A DNA stretch of 64,000 nucleotides from Actinacidiphila epipremni. GTDB lineage: Bacteria; Actinomycetota; Actinomycetes; Streptomycetales; Streptomycetaceae. Under the pieces are notes generated by a model, which saw nothing but the letters and a program-made list of their open reading frames with translations, had not been told where the DNA came from and ran no database searches. A program made the position numbers and the translations under genes. The stretch is taken from contig NZ_JAATEJ010000001.1 in NCBI RefSeq assembly GCF_012034175.1, positions 310,001 to 374,000 on the forward strand. The letters are read 5' to 3'. Below are positions 7,933-18,883 of this stretch, piece after piece. Every line of letters begins with the position of its first letter. The stretch's first letter is position 1.

Positions 7933-8016
7933 CGCAGCCCAGGGCGGCAAGCCACAGGGGCGCACGGGACCATCCCCGGCGCCCCTGAATGCGCTCACCC
8001 GGCGCGGAGCGCCATG

Positions 8017-8030
8017 CGCTCAGAGCGAAC
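8017..8030. promoter_or_regulatory. Putative ClgR activator box before clpP1
   Basis: The bases CGCTCAGAGCGAAC are, on the minus strand, GTTCGC-N5-GCG, the motif described for the Streptomyces clp regulator ClgR. It is centred about 57 nt before the predicted clpP1 transcription start, a usual activator position. Confidence 0.6.
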
Positions 8031-8068
8031 AGGTGGCCGTACAGGATTTACGGCCACCACCCGCGCGT

Positions 8069-8074
8069 TAGGGT
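8069..8074 (+). promoter_or_regulatory. Candidate -10 box of clpP1
   Basis: TAGGGT fits the TAGNNT form. The expected -35 position (about 8046-8051) does not resemble TTGACA, consistent with an activator-dependent promoter served by the ClgR-like box upstream. Confidence 0.45.
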
Positions 8075-8174
8075 CCGTAAGGAGAAGGGCGCAGTCCCCC
8101 CGCGGGAAGGCGTCCGGCTCAAGTGAAGACCCTGTGACGGCCTGTCTACCGTCCGACAACGAGCAGGTGGATAC

Positions 8175-8801
8175 GTGACGACTCCGATGCCTTCCGCCGC
8201 CGGCGAGCCCAACCCCGGTGGCCTCGGCGACCAGGTCTACAACCGACTGCTCGGCGAGCGAATCATCTTCCTCGGCCAAGCGGTCGACGACGACATCGCC
8301 AACAAGATCACCGCGCAGCTGCTGCTGCTGGCCGCCGAGCCGGACAAGGACATCTTCCTTTACATCAACAGCCCCGGCGGCTCGGTGACCGCAGGCATGG
8401 CGATCTACGACACGATGCAGTTCATCCAGAACGACGTCGTGACGATCGCGATGGGCATGGCCGCCTCGATGGGCCAGTTCCTGCTCACCGCCGGCGCCCC
8501 CGGCAAGCGCTTCGCGCTGCCGAACACCCGCATCCTCATGCACCAGCCGTCCGCCGGCCTCGGCGGCTCCGCCACCGACATCAAGATCCAGGCGGAGCAG
8601 CTGCTGCACACCAAGCGCCGGATGGCCGAGCTGATCGCCCAGCACTCCGGCCAGACCTTCGAGCAGATCACCAAGGACTCCGACCGCGACCGCTGGTTCT
8701 CCGCCGAGGAGGCCAAGGAGTACGGCCTGCTGGACGGGGTCATGCTCTCCGCCGCGCACGTGCCCGGCGGCGGCGGCACCGGCGCGGGCTCCAGCTCCTG
8801 A
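8175..8801 (+). CDS. clpP1: ATP-dependent Clp protease proteolytic subunit 1
   Basis: 208 residues of the S14 serine peptidase family; forms the heptameric barrel that degrades proteins unfolded by ClpX or ClpC. The catalytic triad is intact: Ser98 in GMAASMG, His123 in MHQPSAG and Asp172 in DRDRWF, spaced as in E. coli ClpP. It starts at GTG 8175 after a 242-nt intergenic region with a ClgR-like box and a -10. clpP2 follows 130 nt downstream. In Streptomyces the two subunits form a mixed complex and the operon is activated by ClgR. The C-terminal [11 protein letters not shown] is a short flexible tail. Confidence 0.97.
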   Translation: MTTPMPSAAGEPNPGGLGDQVYNRLLGERIIFLGQAVDDDIANKITAQLLLLAAEPDKDIFLYINSPGGSVTAGMAIYDTMQFIQNDVVTIAMGMAASMGQFLLTAGAPGKRFALPNTRILMHQPSAGLGGSATDIKIQAEQLLHTKRRMAELIAQHSGQTFEQITKDSDRDRWFSAEEAKEYGLLDGVMLSAAHVPGGGGTGAGSSS

Positions 8802-8804
8802 GCC

Positions 8805-8826
8805 GGCGGGCCCGTGCGGGCCCGCC
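8805..8826 (+). terminator. Hairpin between clpP1 and clpP2
   Basis: Ten perfectly paired GC bases on each side of TG start 3 nt after the clpP1 stop. Because clpP1 and clpP2 are expected to be co-transcribed, this may be a processing or attenuating hairpin rather than a full terminator. Confidence 0.45.
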
Positions 8827-8931
8827 CCAGGACGCCCGGCGGCCACGCGACCAGGCGGCCCGGCAGCAGCCGAACGGCCCGGCAGCCCCGACGACGATCA
8901 CTCGAAGCTCGATCTCACCAGGACGGTGGAC

Positions 8932-9615
8932 GTGAACACTCAGAATTTCCCCGGCAGCGGCCTGTACGACCGCACGAGGGCCGAGCGGCCCGGCCTGCTC
9001 GGCGCCGAGGCCCGCTACCTCGTTCCGCAGTTCGAGGAGCGCACCTCCCAGGGGTACAAGCGCTACGACCCGTACTCGAAGCTGTTCGAGGAGCGGGTGA
9101 TCTTCCTCGGCGTGCAGATCGACGACACCTCGGCCAACGACGTGATGTCGCAGCTGCTGTGCCTGGAGTCGATGGACCCCGACCGTGACATCTCGGTCTA
9201 CATCAACAGCCCCGGCGGCTCGTTCACCGCGCTCACCGCGATCTACGACACGATGCAGTTCGTGAAGCCGGACATCCAGACGGTCTGCATGGGCCAGGCG
9301 GCCTCCGCCGCCGCCGTCCTGCTGGCCGCCGGCACGCCCGGCAAGCGCATGGCGCTGCCCAACGCCCGGGTGCTGATCCACCAGCCGTACACCGAGACCG
9401 GCCGCGGCCAGGTGTCCGACCTGGAGATCGCGGCCAACGAGATCATCCGGATGCGGCAGCAGCTGGAGGAGATGCTGGCCAAGCACTCCACCACGCCGAT
9501 CGAGCAGATCCGGGACGACATCGAGCGGGACAAGATCCTCACCGCCGAGGAGGCGCTGGCCTACGGCCTCGTCGACCAGATCGTCTCCACCCGCAAGACC
9601 TCAGTGAACGTCTGA
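8932..9615 (+). CDS. clpP2: ATP-dependent Clp protease proteolytic subunit 2
   Basis: 227 residues, second S14 Clp peptidase. The triad is Ser125 (GQAASAA), His150 (VLIHQPY) and Asp200 (IERDKIL); the motif [19 protein letters not shown] and the [20 protein letters not shown] core are typical of the actinobacterial second subunit, which carries an N-terminal extension of about 50 residues compared with ClpP1. GTG 8932 is preferred because AGGA at 8920-8923 is 8 nt upstream; a GTG at 8926 is in frame and would add two residues. It works with ClpP1 and the ClpX unfoldase encoded next. Confidence 0.95.
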   Translation: MNTQNFPGSGLYDRTRAERPGLLGAEARYLVPQFEERTSQGYKRYDPYSKLFEERVIFLGVQIDDTSANDVMSQLLCLESMDPDRDISVYINSPGGSFTALTAIYDTMQFVKPDIQTVCMGQAASAAAVLLAAGTPGKRMALPNARVLIHQPYTETGRGQVSDLEIAANEIIRMRQQLEEMLAKHSTTPIEQIRDDIERDKILTAEEALAYGLVDQIVSTRKTSVNV

Positions 9616-9634
9616 TCCACCCGGGCGGCGGACG

Positions 9635-9724
9635 CCCCCGTGCGGCCCCCCTGGACCCGGAGCGCACCCGGAGCCCCTCTGGACCCGGATGAGCGAGTAC
9701 GTCCAAGGGGGGCCCACACGGGGG
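9635..9724. repeat. Large stem-loop between clpP2 and clpX
   Basis: A long inverted repeat pairs 9635-9656 with 9701-9724 over about 20 positions (interrupted by small bulges). The loop contains an 11-bp direct repeat CTGGACCCGGA at 9651-9661 and 9679-9689. It occupies half of the 189-nt spacer. Confidence 0.7.
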
Positions 9725-9804
9725 GCACGGCAAGGTACCGTCGATGAGAGAAGCACCAGGCTCCGTTGAAGGCCGGCGGAACCCAGGCGAAGGGGAAAGA
9801 CCTC

Positions 9805-11088
<1,284 letters not shown>

Positions 11089-11169
11089 CCGCTGCGCGGC
11101 AGCGTTACCGCGCCGAGGCCGCGAGGCCCGCGCCGGCTGCGCCGCGCGGCCTGCCGGACCCGCAACGCC

Positions 11170-11203
11170 AGAGGGCGCCCGGTCCACCGACCGGGCGCCC
11201 TCT
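11170..11203 (+). terminator. Terminator after clpX
   Basis: A perfect 15-bp stem (11170-11184 with 11189-11203) around a CACC loop, ending in TCT, lies between clpX and the convergent gene. It can serve both strands. Confidence 0.85.
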
Positions 11204-11219
11204 CGCGTGTGAGCCGGGA

Positions 11220-12245
11220 TCAGCTCAGCGGTACGCGGACGTCCTTGCGGACCTTCGACAGCAGGTCGGACGCGTCCTGCGTCGACATCGCCTGGCCGCC
11301 GCCCCCGCCCAGGATCGCGCTCGCGTCGATCGGGATGATCGCGCCCAGCGTGGTGTAGTCCGCCCACAGGCAGATGGTCACGTTGGTGGCCTTGCCGCTG
11401 GTGTCGCTGTCCGACGACGTGTCGGTGATCTTCGCCTGCTGGCACTCCACGACCGCGTCGTCGGCGCCCGCCGGGTGCATCGTCTGGACGTCGCCGACCA
11501 GTTCGGTCTTCGTGTCCTCGTCACCGTCGTCGTCGGCGACGTGCTTGCGCATGTCGCTCATCATGCCGTCGGCGAGCTTCTTCGGGTCCTTGATGGAGCC
11601 GTACGCGCCGCTGAACTCCAGCAGCGTGCCGCCGCCGGCGAGCGAGCCCTTGACGTAGCCGCCCTGGACGGCCGTCGGGTCGGTCATGCCGAGCGACTTC
11701 ATCAGCGCGAGGTCGTCGTCGTCGAACCCGTCGTCGTCGCTGTCCTCGTCCGTGCTCTTCTTGAAGTCCGTCGCGACGGTGTCCGGCGTGACCAGTTTGT
11801 ACTTCTTGCCGTCGTTCTTCAGGCCGCCGCTGTCGCCGGAGCCCTTGGTGACGAAGAAGATGCCGGCGCCCACCGCGACCAGTGCCACCACGACGCCGAC
11901 GATGATGCCGGTGCGCTTGCCGTTGCCGCCCTGCTGCGGTCCGGCCGGCGGCTGCCCGTAGCCGTAGCCCTGCTGCGGGACCTGGCCGTACGCCGGCGGC
12001 GCCGGGGGCTGCTGGCCCTGCTGCGGGTAGCCGTAGCCGGGCTGCGGCTGGCCGTAACCGCCCTGCTGCGGCTGCCCGTAACCCGGCTGCGCCGGCGGGG
12101 CCGGCGGGGTCGGCGGCTGCTGGCCCTGCTGCGGGTAGCCGTAGCCCGGCTGGGGCTGGCCGTAACCGCCCTGCTGGGGCTGGCCGTACGGGTTCTGCGG
12201 CGGCTGCTGCCCGTAAGGGTTGGGCGGCGGCTGGTTGTTGCTCAT
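11220..12245 (-). CDS. Pro/Gln/Gly/Tyr-rich single-pass membrane protein
   Basis: 341 residues. The first 125 are low-complexity and built of NPYGQ, GYGQPQQG and GYGYPQQGQQPP units. A single transmembrane segment follows (TGIIVGVVVALVAVGAGIFFV), then an extracellular region of about 190 residues. It starts with an acidic stretch (DEDSDDDGFDDDDLALM) and contains two Cys (VECQQAK, TICLWAD) that could form a disulfide. This topology, a disordered cytoplasmic repeat tail plus one helix plus an outside domain, is common among Streptomyces surface proteins of unknown function. ATG 12245 has GGAGGGG upstream and gives the MSNNQPPPNPYG start seen in such proteins; the longer open frame is not supported. 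No function can be given. Confidence 0.85.
   Translation of the reverse strand: MSNNQPPPNPYGQQPPQNPYGQPQQGGYGQPQPGYGYPQQGQQPPTPPAPPAQPGYGQPQQGGYGQPQPGYGYPQQGQQPPAPPAYGQVPQQGYGYGQPPAGPQQGGNGKRTGIIVGVVVALVAVGAGIFFVTKGSGDSGGLKNDGKKYKLVTPDTVATDFKKSTDEDSDDDGFDDDDLALMKSLGMTDPTAVQGGYVKGSLAGGGTLLEFSGAYGSIKDPKKLADGMMSDMRKHVADDDGDEDTKTELVGDVQTMHPAGADDAVVECQQAKITDTSSDSDTSGKATNVTICLWADYTTLGAIIPIDASAILGGGGGQAMSTQDASDLLSKVRKDVRVPLS
12008..12188. repeat. Tandem repeat inside the Pro/Gln-rich gene
   Basis: Two copies of about 73 bp (12008-12080 and 12115-12188) are nearly identical and encode the GYGQPQQGGYGQPQPGYGYP module twice. The period is about 108 bp, indicating duplication by slippage or unequal exchange. 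Confidence 0.8.
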
Positions 12246-12424
12246 GGAACGAGGGTCCCCTCCGTTGACGTCGTCGGGACATCCTTGCCGACTCCGGGCG
12301 GACCGGCGACCGGTGGGGGGCTCCCCGACGGTGAACTCCCGGCCTGCAAGCCATCTTGACCGATCCCTTATGCGCTGCTTACCCCTGGGGTGCAACTGAT
12401 TCGTAACAGCCCGGCACGCCCCCG

Positions 12425-12430
12425 TAGAAT
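12425..12430 (+). promoter_or_regulatory. -10 box for leaderless valS
   Basis: TAGAAT ends 6 nt before the GTG at 12437, so transcription should begin at the start codon itself. A TTGACC at 12356-12361 may belong to a second, upstream promoter. No T-box leader is present. Confidence 0.55.
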
Positions 12431-12436
12431 TGCCGC

Positions 12437-15067
12437 GTGACCGACAACACTCAGCGCCCCGCCAGCGGGCCGGACAGCACCCAGGACCTGCCGACGACCT
12501 ACACGCCGGCCGAGGTAGAAGGGCCGCTGTACGAGCGCTGGGTGGAGCGCGGCTACTTCGAGGCCGACGCCAAGAGCGACAAGCCCGCGTACACCATCGT
12601 CATCCCGCCGCCCAACGTCACCGGCAGCCTGCACCTGGGCCACGCCTTCGAGCACACGCTGATCGACTCCCTCACCCGCCGCAAGCGCATGCAGGGCCAC
12701 GAGACGCTGTGGCAGCCCGGCATGGACCACGCCGGCATCGCCACGCAGAACGTCGTCGAGCGCGAACTGGCCAAGGAGGGCAAGTCGCGGCACGACCTCG
12801 GGCGCGAGGCGTTCGTCGAGCGGGTGTGGAAGTGGAAGGCGGAGTCCGGCGGGCAGATCGCCGGCCAGATGCGCCGCCTCGGCGACGGCGTGGCCTGGAG
12901 CCGCGACCGCTTCACGATGGACGAGGGCCTGTCCCGCGCGGTCCGCAGCATCTTCAAGAAGCTCTACGACGACAAGCTGATCTACCGCGCCGAGCGCATC
13001 ATCAACTGGTGCCCGCGCTGCCTGACCGCCATCTCCGACATCGAGGTGGACTACCAGGACGACGAGGGCGAGCTGGTCTCGCTGAAGTACGGCGAGGGTG
13101 ACGACACCGTCGTCGTCGCGACCACCCGGGTCGAGACGATGCTCGGCGACACCGCCGTCGCCGTCCACCCCGACGACGCGCGCTACGCGCACCTGATCGG
13201 CCGGCGCATCAAGCTGCCGCTCACCGACCGTACGATCCCGGTCGTCGCCGACGCGCACGTCGACCCGGAGTTCGGCACCGGCGCGGTCAAGGTGACGCCC
13301 GCGCACGACCCGAACGACTTCGCGATCGGCCAGCGGCACGGCCTGGAGTCGCTGACGATCATGGACGAGCGCGCGGTCATCACCGTGCCCGGCCCGTTCG
13401 AGGGCCTGGACCGCTTCGAGGCCCGCTCGGCGATTGTCGCCGCGCTGCGCGCGCAGGGCCGGATCGTCGCCGAGAAGCGCCCGTACGTCCACTCCGTCGG
13501 CCACTGCTCGCGCTGCGGTACGACGCTGGAGCCGCGGCTGTCGCTGCAGTGGTGGGTCCGGGTCGAGACGCTGGCCAGGGCCGCGGGCGACGCGGTCCGC
13601 GACGGGCGGGTCCGTATCCACCCGGCCGAGATGTCGCAGCGCTACTTCGACTGGGTCGACAACCTCAACGACTGGTGCATCTCGCGGCAGTTGTGGTGGG
13701 GCCACCGCATCCCCGTCTGGCACGGCCCGGACGGCGAGATGGTGTGCGTCGGCCCCGACGAGCAGCCGCCCGCCGGCGAGGGCTGGACGCAGGACACCGA
13801 CGTCCTGGACACCTGGTTCTCCTCGGCGCTGTGGCCCTTCTCCACCCTCGGCTGGCCCGACAAGACCCCCGACCTGGCGAAGTTCTACCCCAACTCGGCC
13901 ATGGTGACCGGCTACGACCTGATGTTCTTCTGGGTCGCCCGGATGATGATGTTCGGCCTGTACGCCATGGACGGCGCCGTCCCGTTCCACACCATCGCCT
14001 TCCACGGCATGGTGCGCGACGAGAACGGCAAGAAGATGTCGAAGTCCTTCGGCAACGCGGTCAACCCGCTGGACTGGATGGACAAGTACGGCTCCGACGC
14101 GCTGCGCTTCACGCTCGCCCGCGGCGCCAACCCCGGCATCGACGTGCCGATCGGCGAGGACTGGGTCCAGGCGTCCCGCAACTTCGCCAACAAGATCTGG
14201 AACGCCACCCGGTTCGCCCTGATGAACGGCGCGAGCGTCCAGGGCCCGCTGCCGGCGCCCGAGCAGCTGTCGGCCGCCGACCGGTGGATCCTGTCCCGGC
14301 TCGGCCGGGTCGTCGCCGAGGTCGACGCCTACTACGACGACTACCAGTTCGCGAAGCTGTCGGACGCGCTCTACCACTTCGCGTGGGACGAGGTCTTCGA
14401 CTGGTACGTGGAGCTGTCCAAGACGTCGTTCTTCCGGGGCGGCGAGAGCGCCCGGGTCTCCGGGCGGGTCCTCGGCGAGGTGCTCGACACGCTGCTGCGG
14501 CTGCTGCACCCGATCGTGCCGTTCCTGACCGAGACGCTGTGGACGACGCTGACCGGCGGCGAGTCGCTGGTCGTCGCCGACTGGCCGGCCGACAGCGGCT
14601 TCCGCGACGCCGCGGCCGAGGCGGAGATCGCCGAGGTGCAGCGGGTCGTCACCGAGGTCCGCCGCTTCCGCACCAACCAGGGCCTCCAGGACGGCCAGAA
14701 GGTCCCCGCCCGGCTCACCCTGGACGGTACGGTCCTCGGCCCGCACGAGGACGCCATCCGGCAGCTGCTGCGGCTGCAGCCGGTCGGCGAGGGCTTCCAC
14801 GCCACCGCCTCGCTGCCGGTCGGCGGCGCCACCGTCGAGCTGGACCTGTCCGGCGCGATCGACGTGGCCGCCGAGCGCAAGCGGCTCACCAAGGACCTGG
14901 CGGCGGCGCAGAAGGAGAAGTCCGACGCGGAGCGCAAGCTCGGCAACGAGGGCTTCCTCGCCAAGGCCCCGGAGAAGGTCGTGACCGGCATCCGCGGCCG
15001 GCTCGCGACCGCCGAGAGCGACATCGCGCGGATCACCGCGCAGCTCGCCGCGCTCCCGCAGGCGTGA
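12437..15067 (+). CDS. valS: Valyl-tRNA synthetase
   Basis: 876 residues, class I aminoacyl-tRNA synthetase charging tRNA-Val. The HIGH motif is in [14 protein letters not shown], the KMSKS motif in [14 protein letters not shown]. Between them lies the CP1 editing domain with the [17 protein letters not shown] motif. The [17 protein letters not shown] and [13 protein letters not shown] blocks are diagnostic of ValS. The anticodon-binding domain and a C-terminal coiled coil ([20 protein letters not shown]) complete it. Length is usual for the bacterial enzyme. It is divergent from the Pro/Gln-rich gene and appears to be transcribed as a leaderless message. folC follows 55 nt after the stop, beyond a hairpin and its own -10. 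Confidence 0.97.
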   Translation: MTDNTQRPASGPDSTQDLPTTYTPAEVEGPLYERWVERGYFEADAKSDKPAYTIVIPPPNVTGSLHLGHAFEHTLIDSLTRRKRMQGHETLWQPGMDHAGIATQNVVERELAKEGKSRHDLGREAFVERVWKWKAESGGQIAGQMRRLGDGVAWSRDRFTMDEGLSRAVRSIFKKLYDDKLIYRAERIINWCPRCLTAISDIEVDYQDDEGELVSLKYGEGDDTVVVATTRVETMLGDTAVAVHPDDARYAHLIGRRIKLPLTDRTIPVVADAHVDPEFGTGAVKVTPAHDPNDFAIGQRHGLESLTIMDERAVITVPGPFEGLDRFEARSAIVAALRAQGRIVAEKRPYVHSVGHCSRCGTTLEPRLSLQWWVRVETLARAAGDAVRDGRVRIHPAEMSQRYFDWVDNLNDWCISRQLWWGHRIPVWHGPDGEMVCVGPDEQPPAGEGWTQDTDVLDTWFSSALWPFSTLGWPDKTPDLAKFYPNSAMVTGYDLMFFWVARMMMFGLYAMDGAVPFHTIAFHGMVRDENGKKMSKSFGNAVNPLDWMDKYGSDALRFTLARGANPGIDVPIGEDWVQASRNFANKIWNATRFALMNGASVQGPLPAPEQLSAADRWILSRLGRVVAEVDAYYDDYQFAKLSDALYHFAWDEVFDWYVELSKTSFFRGGESARVSGRVLGEVLDTLLRLLHPIVPFLTETLWTTLTGGESLVVADWPADSGFRDAAAEAEIAEVQRVVTEVRRFRTNQGLQDGQKVPARLTLDGTVLGPHEDAIRQLLRLQPVGEGFHATASLPVGGATVELDLSGAIDVAAERKRLTKDLAAAQKEKSDAERKLGNEGFLAKAPEKVVTGIRGRLATAESDIARITAQLAALPQA

Positions 15068-15077
15068 GGGCACCGGT

Positions 15078-15101
15078 GGCCCTGGCCGAGAGGCCGGGGC
15101 C
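15078..15101 (+). terminator. Terminator after valS
   Basis: A 10-bp stem with one wobble pair (15078-15087 with 15092-15101) and a GAGA loop lies 10 nt after the valS stop and before the folC promoter. Confidence 0.6.
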
Positions 15102-15109
15102 GCCTTCCG

Positions 15110-15115
15110 TAGACT
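15110..15115 (+). promoter_or_regulatory. -10 box for leaderless folC
   Basis: TAGACT ends 7 nt before the GTG at 15123, predicting a leaderless transcript independent of valS. Confidence 0.5.
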
Positions 15116-15122
15116 GGACGGC

Positions 15123-16736
15123 GTGAACGACCTCCCCCGCGGCGCCGACCCCGCGGACCGCGACCCGGACGACGCCGGCTTCGACGACGCCGGCTTCGAC
15201 GGCCCCGACGACGCAGGCCGCCTCGTCGGCGACGCCCACGCCGGTGACGCCGACTACGCCGCCCTCGACGGCGAGCGCCCCGTCGAGGGCCCGCGCGAGG
15301 CCGACATGGCCGTCATCGAGGCCGGCAGCCGTACGCTGCGGGCCGGCGTCGGCGCCCCGTCCGCCGCCGACGACATGCCCGGCCGGCCCGCCGACCCGGC
15401 CGTCGACCGCGAGCTGCGCGAGGTCGAGGCGGAGCTGCTGGGCCGCTGGCCCGAGACCAAGCTCGACCCCTCCCTGGTCCGGATGCGGGCCATGATGGAC
15501 GTGCTCGGCGAGCCGCAGCGCGGCTACCCCTCGATCCACATCACCGGCACCAACGGCAAGACCACCACCGCCCGGATGATCGAGCGGCTGCTGCTCGCCT
15601 TCGAGCTGCGGGTCGGCCGCTACACCAGCCCGCACGTGCAGGCCATCACCGAGCGCATCAGCCTGGACGGCAGCCCGATCGCCGCCGAGCGGTTCATCGA
15701 GACCTACCGCGACCTCCAGCCGTACGTCGAGATGGTCGACGCCGCCCAGGAGCACCGGCTGTCCTTCTTCGAGGTGATCACCTCGATGGCGTACGCGGCG
15801 TTCGCCGACGCGCCCGTGGACGTCGCCGTCGTCGAGGTCGGCATGGGCGGCAGCTGGGACGCCACCAACGTCATCGACGCCCAGGTCGCCGTCGTCACCC
15901 CGATCGCGCTGGACCACACCGACCGGCTCGGCACCACCCCCGGCGAGATCGCCGTCGAGAAGTCCGGCATCGTCAAGAAGGGCGCGACCGCCGTGCTGGC
16001 CGCCCAGCCGGCCGACGCCGCCCACACCCTGCTCAAGCGGGCCGTCGAGGTGGACGCCACCATCGCCCGCGAGGGCGCGGAGTTCGGCGTCACCGCCCGC
16101 GAGGTCGCCGTCGGCGGGCAGCTGCTCACGCTGCGCGGCCTCGGCGGCGCGTACGACCAGGTCTTCCTCCCGCTGCACGGCGAGCACCAGGCGCAGAACG
16201 CCGCGGTCGCGCTCGCGGCGGTCGAGGCGTTCTTCGGCATCGGCCAGGTCCACCAGCGCACCCTCGACATCGACACCGTACGGGCCGCGTTCGCCGCGGT
16301 CACCTCGCCCGGCCGGCTGGAGGTGATGCGGCGCAGCCCCACCGTGGTGCTGGACGCCGCGCACAACCCGGCCGGCGCCCTGGCGACGGCCGCCGCGGTG
16401 CGCGAGGCGTTCGACTTCACCCACCTGGTCGGCGTGATCGGCCCGAGCCGGGAGAAGGACGTCCGCGGGCTGCTGGAGGCGTTCGAGCCGGTCCTCGCCG
16501 AGGTCGTGGTGACACGCAACTCCACCACCCGCGCCATGGACGTCGACGACCTGGCGGCGCTGGCCGTCGAGGTCTTCGGCGAGGACCGGGTGCAGGTCGA
16601 ACCGCGGCTGGACGACGCCCTGGAGGCGGCCATCACGCTCGCGGAGGACGAGGGCGCGTACTCCGGCGCCGGTGTGCTGGTCACCGGGTCGGTCTTCACC
16701 GTGGGAGAGGCCCGGCTGCTGCTGGGCCGCGGATAG
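15123..16736 (+). CDS. folC: Bifunctional dihydrofolate/folylpolyglutamate synthase
   Basis: 537 residues, Mur-ligase-fold enzyme adding Glu to dihydropteroate and to folates. The ATP loop is HITGTNGKTTTARM (from about residue 138), followed by the metal site region GMGGSWDATNV, the DHTDRLGTTPGEIAVEKSGI block and the C-terminal LDAAHNPAGA and GVIGPSREKD. The conserved enzyme begins near residue 98 (DRELREVEAELLGRWPE). The first ~95 residues are an acidic Ala/Asp-rich extension with repeated DDAGFD units and no recognisable domain, so the protein is longer than usual. An internal start is possible, but the -10 box 7 nt before GTG 15123 supports the long form. A DUF4233 gene and ndk follow in the usual actinobacterial order. 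Confidence 0.95.
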   Translation: MNDLPRGADPADRDPDDAGFDDAGFDGPDDAGRLVGDAHAGDADYAALDGERPVEGPREADMAVIEAGSRTLRAGVGAPSAADDMPGRPADPAVDRELREVEAELLGRWPETKLDPSLVRMRAMMDVLGEPQRGYPSIHITGTNGKTTTARMIERLLLAFELRVGRYTSPHVQAITERISLDGSPIAAERFIETYRDLQPYVEMVDAAQEHRLSFFEVITSMAYAAFADAPVDVAVVEVGMGGSWDATNVIDAQVAVVTPIALDHTDRLGTTPGEIAVEKSGIVKKGATAVLAAQPADAAHTLLKRAVEVDATIAREGAEFGVTAREVAVGGQLLTLRGLGGAYDQVFLPLHGEHQAQNAAVALAAVEAFFGIGQVHQRTLDIDTVRAAFAAVTSPGRLEVMRRSPTVVLDAAHNPAGALATAAAVREAFDFTHLVGVIGPSREKDVRGLLEAFEPVLAEVVVTRNSTTRAMDVDDLAALAVEVFGEDRVQVEPRLDDALEAAITLAEDEGAYSGAGVLVTGSVFTVGEARLLLGRG

Positions 16737-16756
16737 GGCATCGAGGGGCTGGACTC

Positions 16757-17092
16757 ATGCGGACGCTGTGTTCGAGCACGCTGATCGGCGAGTTCTTCGT
16801 CATCGGCTTCGCCGGTCTGGTCGCCATGAAGGACCCGGACCTGACGATGGCCACCGTGTGGACGGTGTCGGGCATCGCCATGGCGCTGTGCGTGCTGCTG
16901 TGCGCGGTGGTGACCAGGCCCGGCGGGCTCGCGGTCGGCTGGGCGCTGCAGATCGGGCTGATCGTCAGCGGTGTCGAGGTAGGTACCATGTACTTCCTCG
17001 GCGCGGTCTTCGCCGCCCTGTGGTGGGCGTCGATCCACTTCGGGCGCAAGATCGACGAGGCCAAGGCCAGGCACGCGGCGCAGACCGCTTGA
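16757..17092 (+). CDS. DUF4233 small membrane protein
   Basis: 111 residues with four hydrophobic helices (for example IGEFFVIGFAGLVAMKD, VWTVSGIAMALCVLLCAVV, WALQIGLIVSGVEVGTMYFL and AVFAALWWASIHFGRKID). This is the small integral membrane protein regularly found between folC and ndk in actinobacteria (DUF4233). It starts 20 nt after folC and is presumably in the same operon. Its function is unknown; conserved position suggests only a link to folate or nucleotide genes by neighbourhood. Confidence 0.85.
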   Translation: MRTLCSSTLIGEFFVIGFAGLVAMKDPDLTMATVWTVSGIAMALCVLLCAVVTRPGGLAVGWALQIGLIVSGVEVGTMYFLGAVFAALWWASIHFGRKIDEAKARHAAQTA

Positions 17093-17159
17093 CGGCCGCC
17101 TTGTAGGCTCATCGCACCACCACCCACACGTCTTCACAGACATCGGCAGGAGCCGCACC

Positions 17160-17573
17160 GTGTCCCAGCGCACCCTCGTCCTCCTCAAGCCCGACGCGGT
17201 CCGCCGTGGCCTGGTCGGCGAGATCCTCGGCCGGATCGAACGCAAGGCCGGCTGGACGATCGGCGCGCTGGAGCTGCGCACCCTCGACCGCGCCACCCTG
17301 GAGCAGCACTACGCCGAGCACGTCGGCCGCCCGTTCTACGAGCCGCTCATGGAGTTCATGGCGTCCGGCCCGTCGGTGGCGCTGGTCGTCGAGGGCGAGC
17401 GGGTCGTCGAGGGACTGCGTACGCTCGCCGGCCCGACCGACCCGATCGCCGCACAGCCCGGGTCCATCCGGGGGGATTTCGGCACCATCGTGCGGGAGAA
17501 CCTGGTGCACGCCTCGGACTCGCCCGAGTCGGCCGAACGGGAAATCAAGCTGTTCTTCCCCCCTCTGGCCTAA
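17160..17573 (+). CDS. ndk: Nucleoside diphosphate kinase
   Basis: 137 residues, transfers gamma-phosphate between nucleoside tri- and diphosphates through a phospho-histidine. The N-terminus RTLVLLKPDAVRRGLVGEIL contains the KPDAV motif, and the catalytic His117 is in VRENLVHASDS. The segment GSIRGDFG before it is also invariant in the family. The length is that of the short prokaryotic hexameric form. GTG start with GGCAGGAG upstream. Confidence 0.97.
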   Translation: MSQRTLVLLKPDAVRRGLVGEILGRIERKAGWTIGALELRTLDRATLEQHYAEHVGRPFYEPLMEFMASGPSVALVVEGERVVEGLRTLAGPTDPIAAQPGSIRGDFGTIVRENLVHASDSPESAEREIKLFFPPLA

Positions 17574-17759
17574 GCGCCGCCCCGAAGGGGGCATATGCGG
17601 TGCCCGAACGGGAACCAAACATCCCGACACGGCGTCACCATTACAAAGGTCAGCTGTGTGTTCTGATGACAATGACGTCGGAGCCCCGACCCGCGCGCCC
17701 CACCGGTCGCGACTACGATGGAATCTCCGCTCACGCTCGGGAAGGCCAGACGTATCCTC

Positions 17760-18794
17760 ATGGCGAACAACATGTCGTTCATCGGTCGTGACATGGCTGT
17801 CGACCTCGGCACCGCCAACACGCTGGTGTACGTCAGGGGTCGCGGGATCGTGCTGAACGAGCCGTCCGTCGTGGCCGTGAACACCAACACCGGTGGCATT
17901 CTCGCGGTCGGCGCCGAGGCCAAGAAGATGATCGGCCGGACCCCGGGCAACATCGTCGCGGTGCGGCCCCTGAAGGACGGCGTCATCGCCGACTTCGAGA
18001 TCACCGAGCGGATGCTGCGCTATTTCATCCTCAAGGTGCACAAGCGCCGTTACCTCGCCCGCCCGCGGATGGTCATCTGCGTACCGTCGGGGATCACCGG
18101 TGTCGAGCGCCGCGCGGTCATCGACGCGGCCAACCAGGCCGGCGCGCGTACCGTGCACATCATCGAGGAGCCGATGGCCGCCGCGATCGGCGCGGGCCTG
18201 CCGGTGCACGAGGCGACGGGCAACATGGTCGTCGACATCGGCGGCGGCACCACCGAGGTCGCGGTCATCAGCCTGGGCGGCATCGTCACCGCGCAGTCCA
18301 TCCGAGTCGCCGGCGACGAGCTGGACAACGCGATCATCCAGCACATCAAGAAGGAGTACAGCCTGCTGCTCGGCGAGCGCACCGCCGAGCAGATCAAGCT
18401 GACCGTGGGCTCCGCGTTCGCCAACAAGGACGACGACGAGCACACCGAGATCCGCGGGCGCGACCTGGTCAGCGGGCTGCCGAAGACCGTCGTCATCTCC
18501 GCGGCCGAGGTGCGCAAGGCCATCGAGGAACCCGTCAACGCGATCGTCGACGCGGTCAAGACCACCCTGGACAAGTGCCCGCCCGAGCTGTCGGGCGACA
18601 TCATGGACCGCGGCATCGTCCTGGCCGGCGGCGGCGCGCTGCTGCGCGGCCTGGACGAGCGGCTGCGGCACGAGACGGGCATGCCGATCCACATCGCCGA
18701 GACGCCGCTGGACTGCGTGGCGCTCGGCGCGGGCAAGTGCGTCGAGGAGTTCGAGGCGCTGCAGCGCGTCCTGGACGCCGCGCCCCGCAGATGA
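17760..18794 (+). CDS. mreB: Actin-like cell-shape protein MreB
   Basis: 344 residues. Bacterial actin; in Streptomyces it is needed mainly for spore-wall integrity rather than vegetative growth. The actin-fold motifs are clear: phosphate-1 loop [14 protein letters not shown], phosphate-2 loop [15 protein letters not shown], and adenosine motif [17 protein letters not shown] 17760 gives the usual N-terminus [16 protein letters not shown]; an in-frame ATG at 17718 would add 14 residues and overlaps a TACGAT -10-like box (17714-17719), which argues for the downstream start. The 186-nt upstream region is unusually AT-rich around 17636-17675 and probably carries further promoters. mreC begins 89 nt downstream. 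Confidence 0.96.
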   Translation: MANNMSFIGRDMAVDLGTANTLVYVRGRGIVLNEPSVVAVNTNTGGILAVGAEAKKMIGRTPGNIVAVRPLKDGVIADFEITERMLRYFILKVHKRRYLARPRMVICVPSGITGVERRAVIDAANQAGARTVHIIEEPMAAAIGAGLPVHEATGNMVVDIGGGTTEVAVISLGGIVTAQSIRVAGDELDNAIIQHIKKEYSLLLGERTAEQIKLTVGSAFANKDDDEHTEIRGRDLVSGLPKTVVISAAEVRKAIEEPVNAIVDAVKTTLDKCPPELSGDIMDRGIVLAGGGALLRGLDERLRHETGMPIHIAETPLDCVALGAGKCVEEFEALQRVLDAAPRR

Positions 18795-18883
18795 CACGCG
18801 GCCCGCACCCCAGCACAGTAGCTCCGACCGGCCGCTTGCCTTATCGGCGGCGGGTCCGATGAGGAAGGCACGGACTGGCGCCC

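Noticed and set aside
12246..12436. T-box leader before valS
   Set aside because: No T-box core (TGGNACCGCG-like) or specifier stem is seen, and the -10 box predicts no leader at all.
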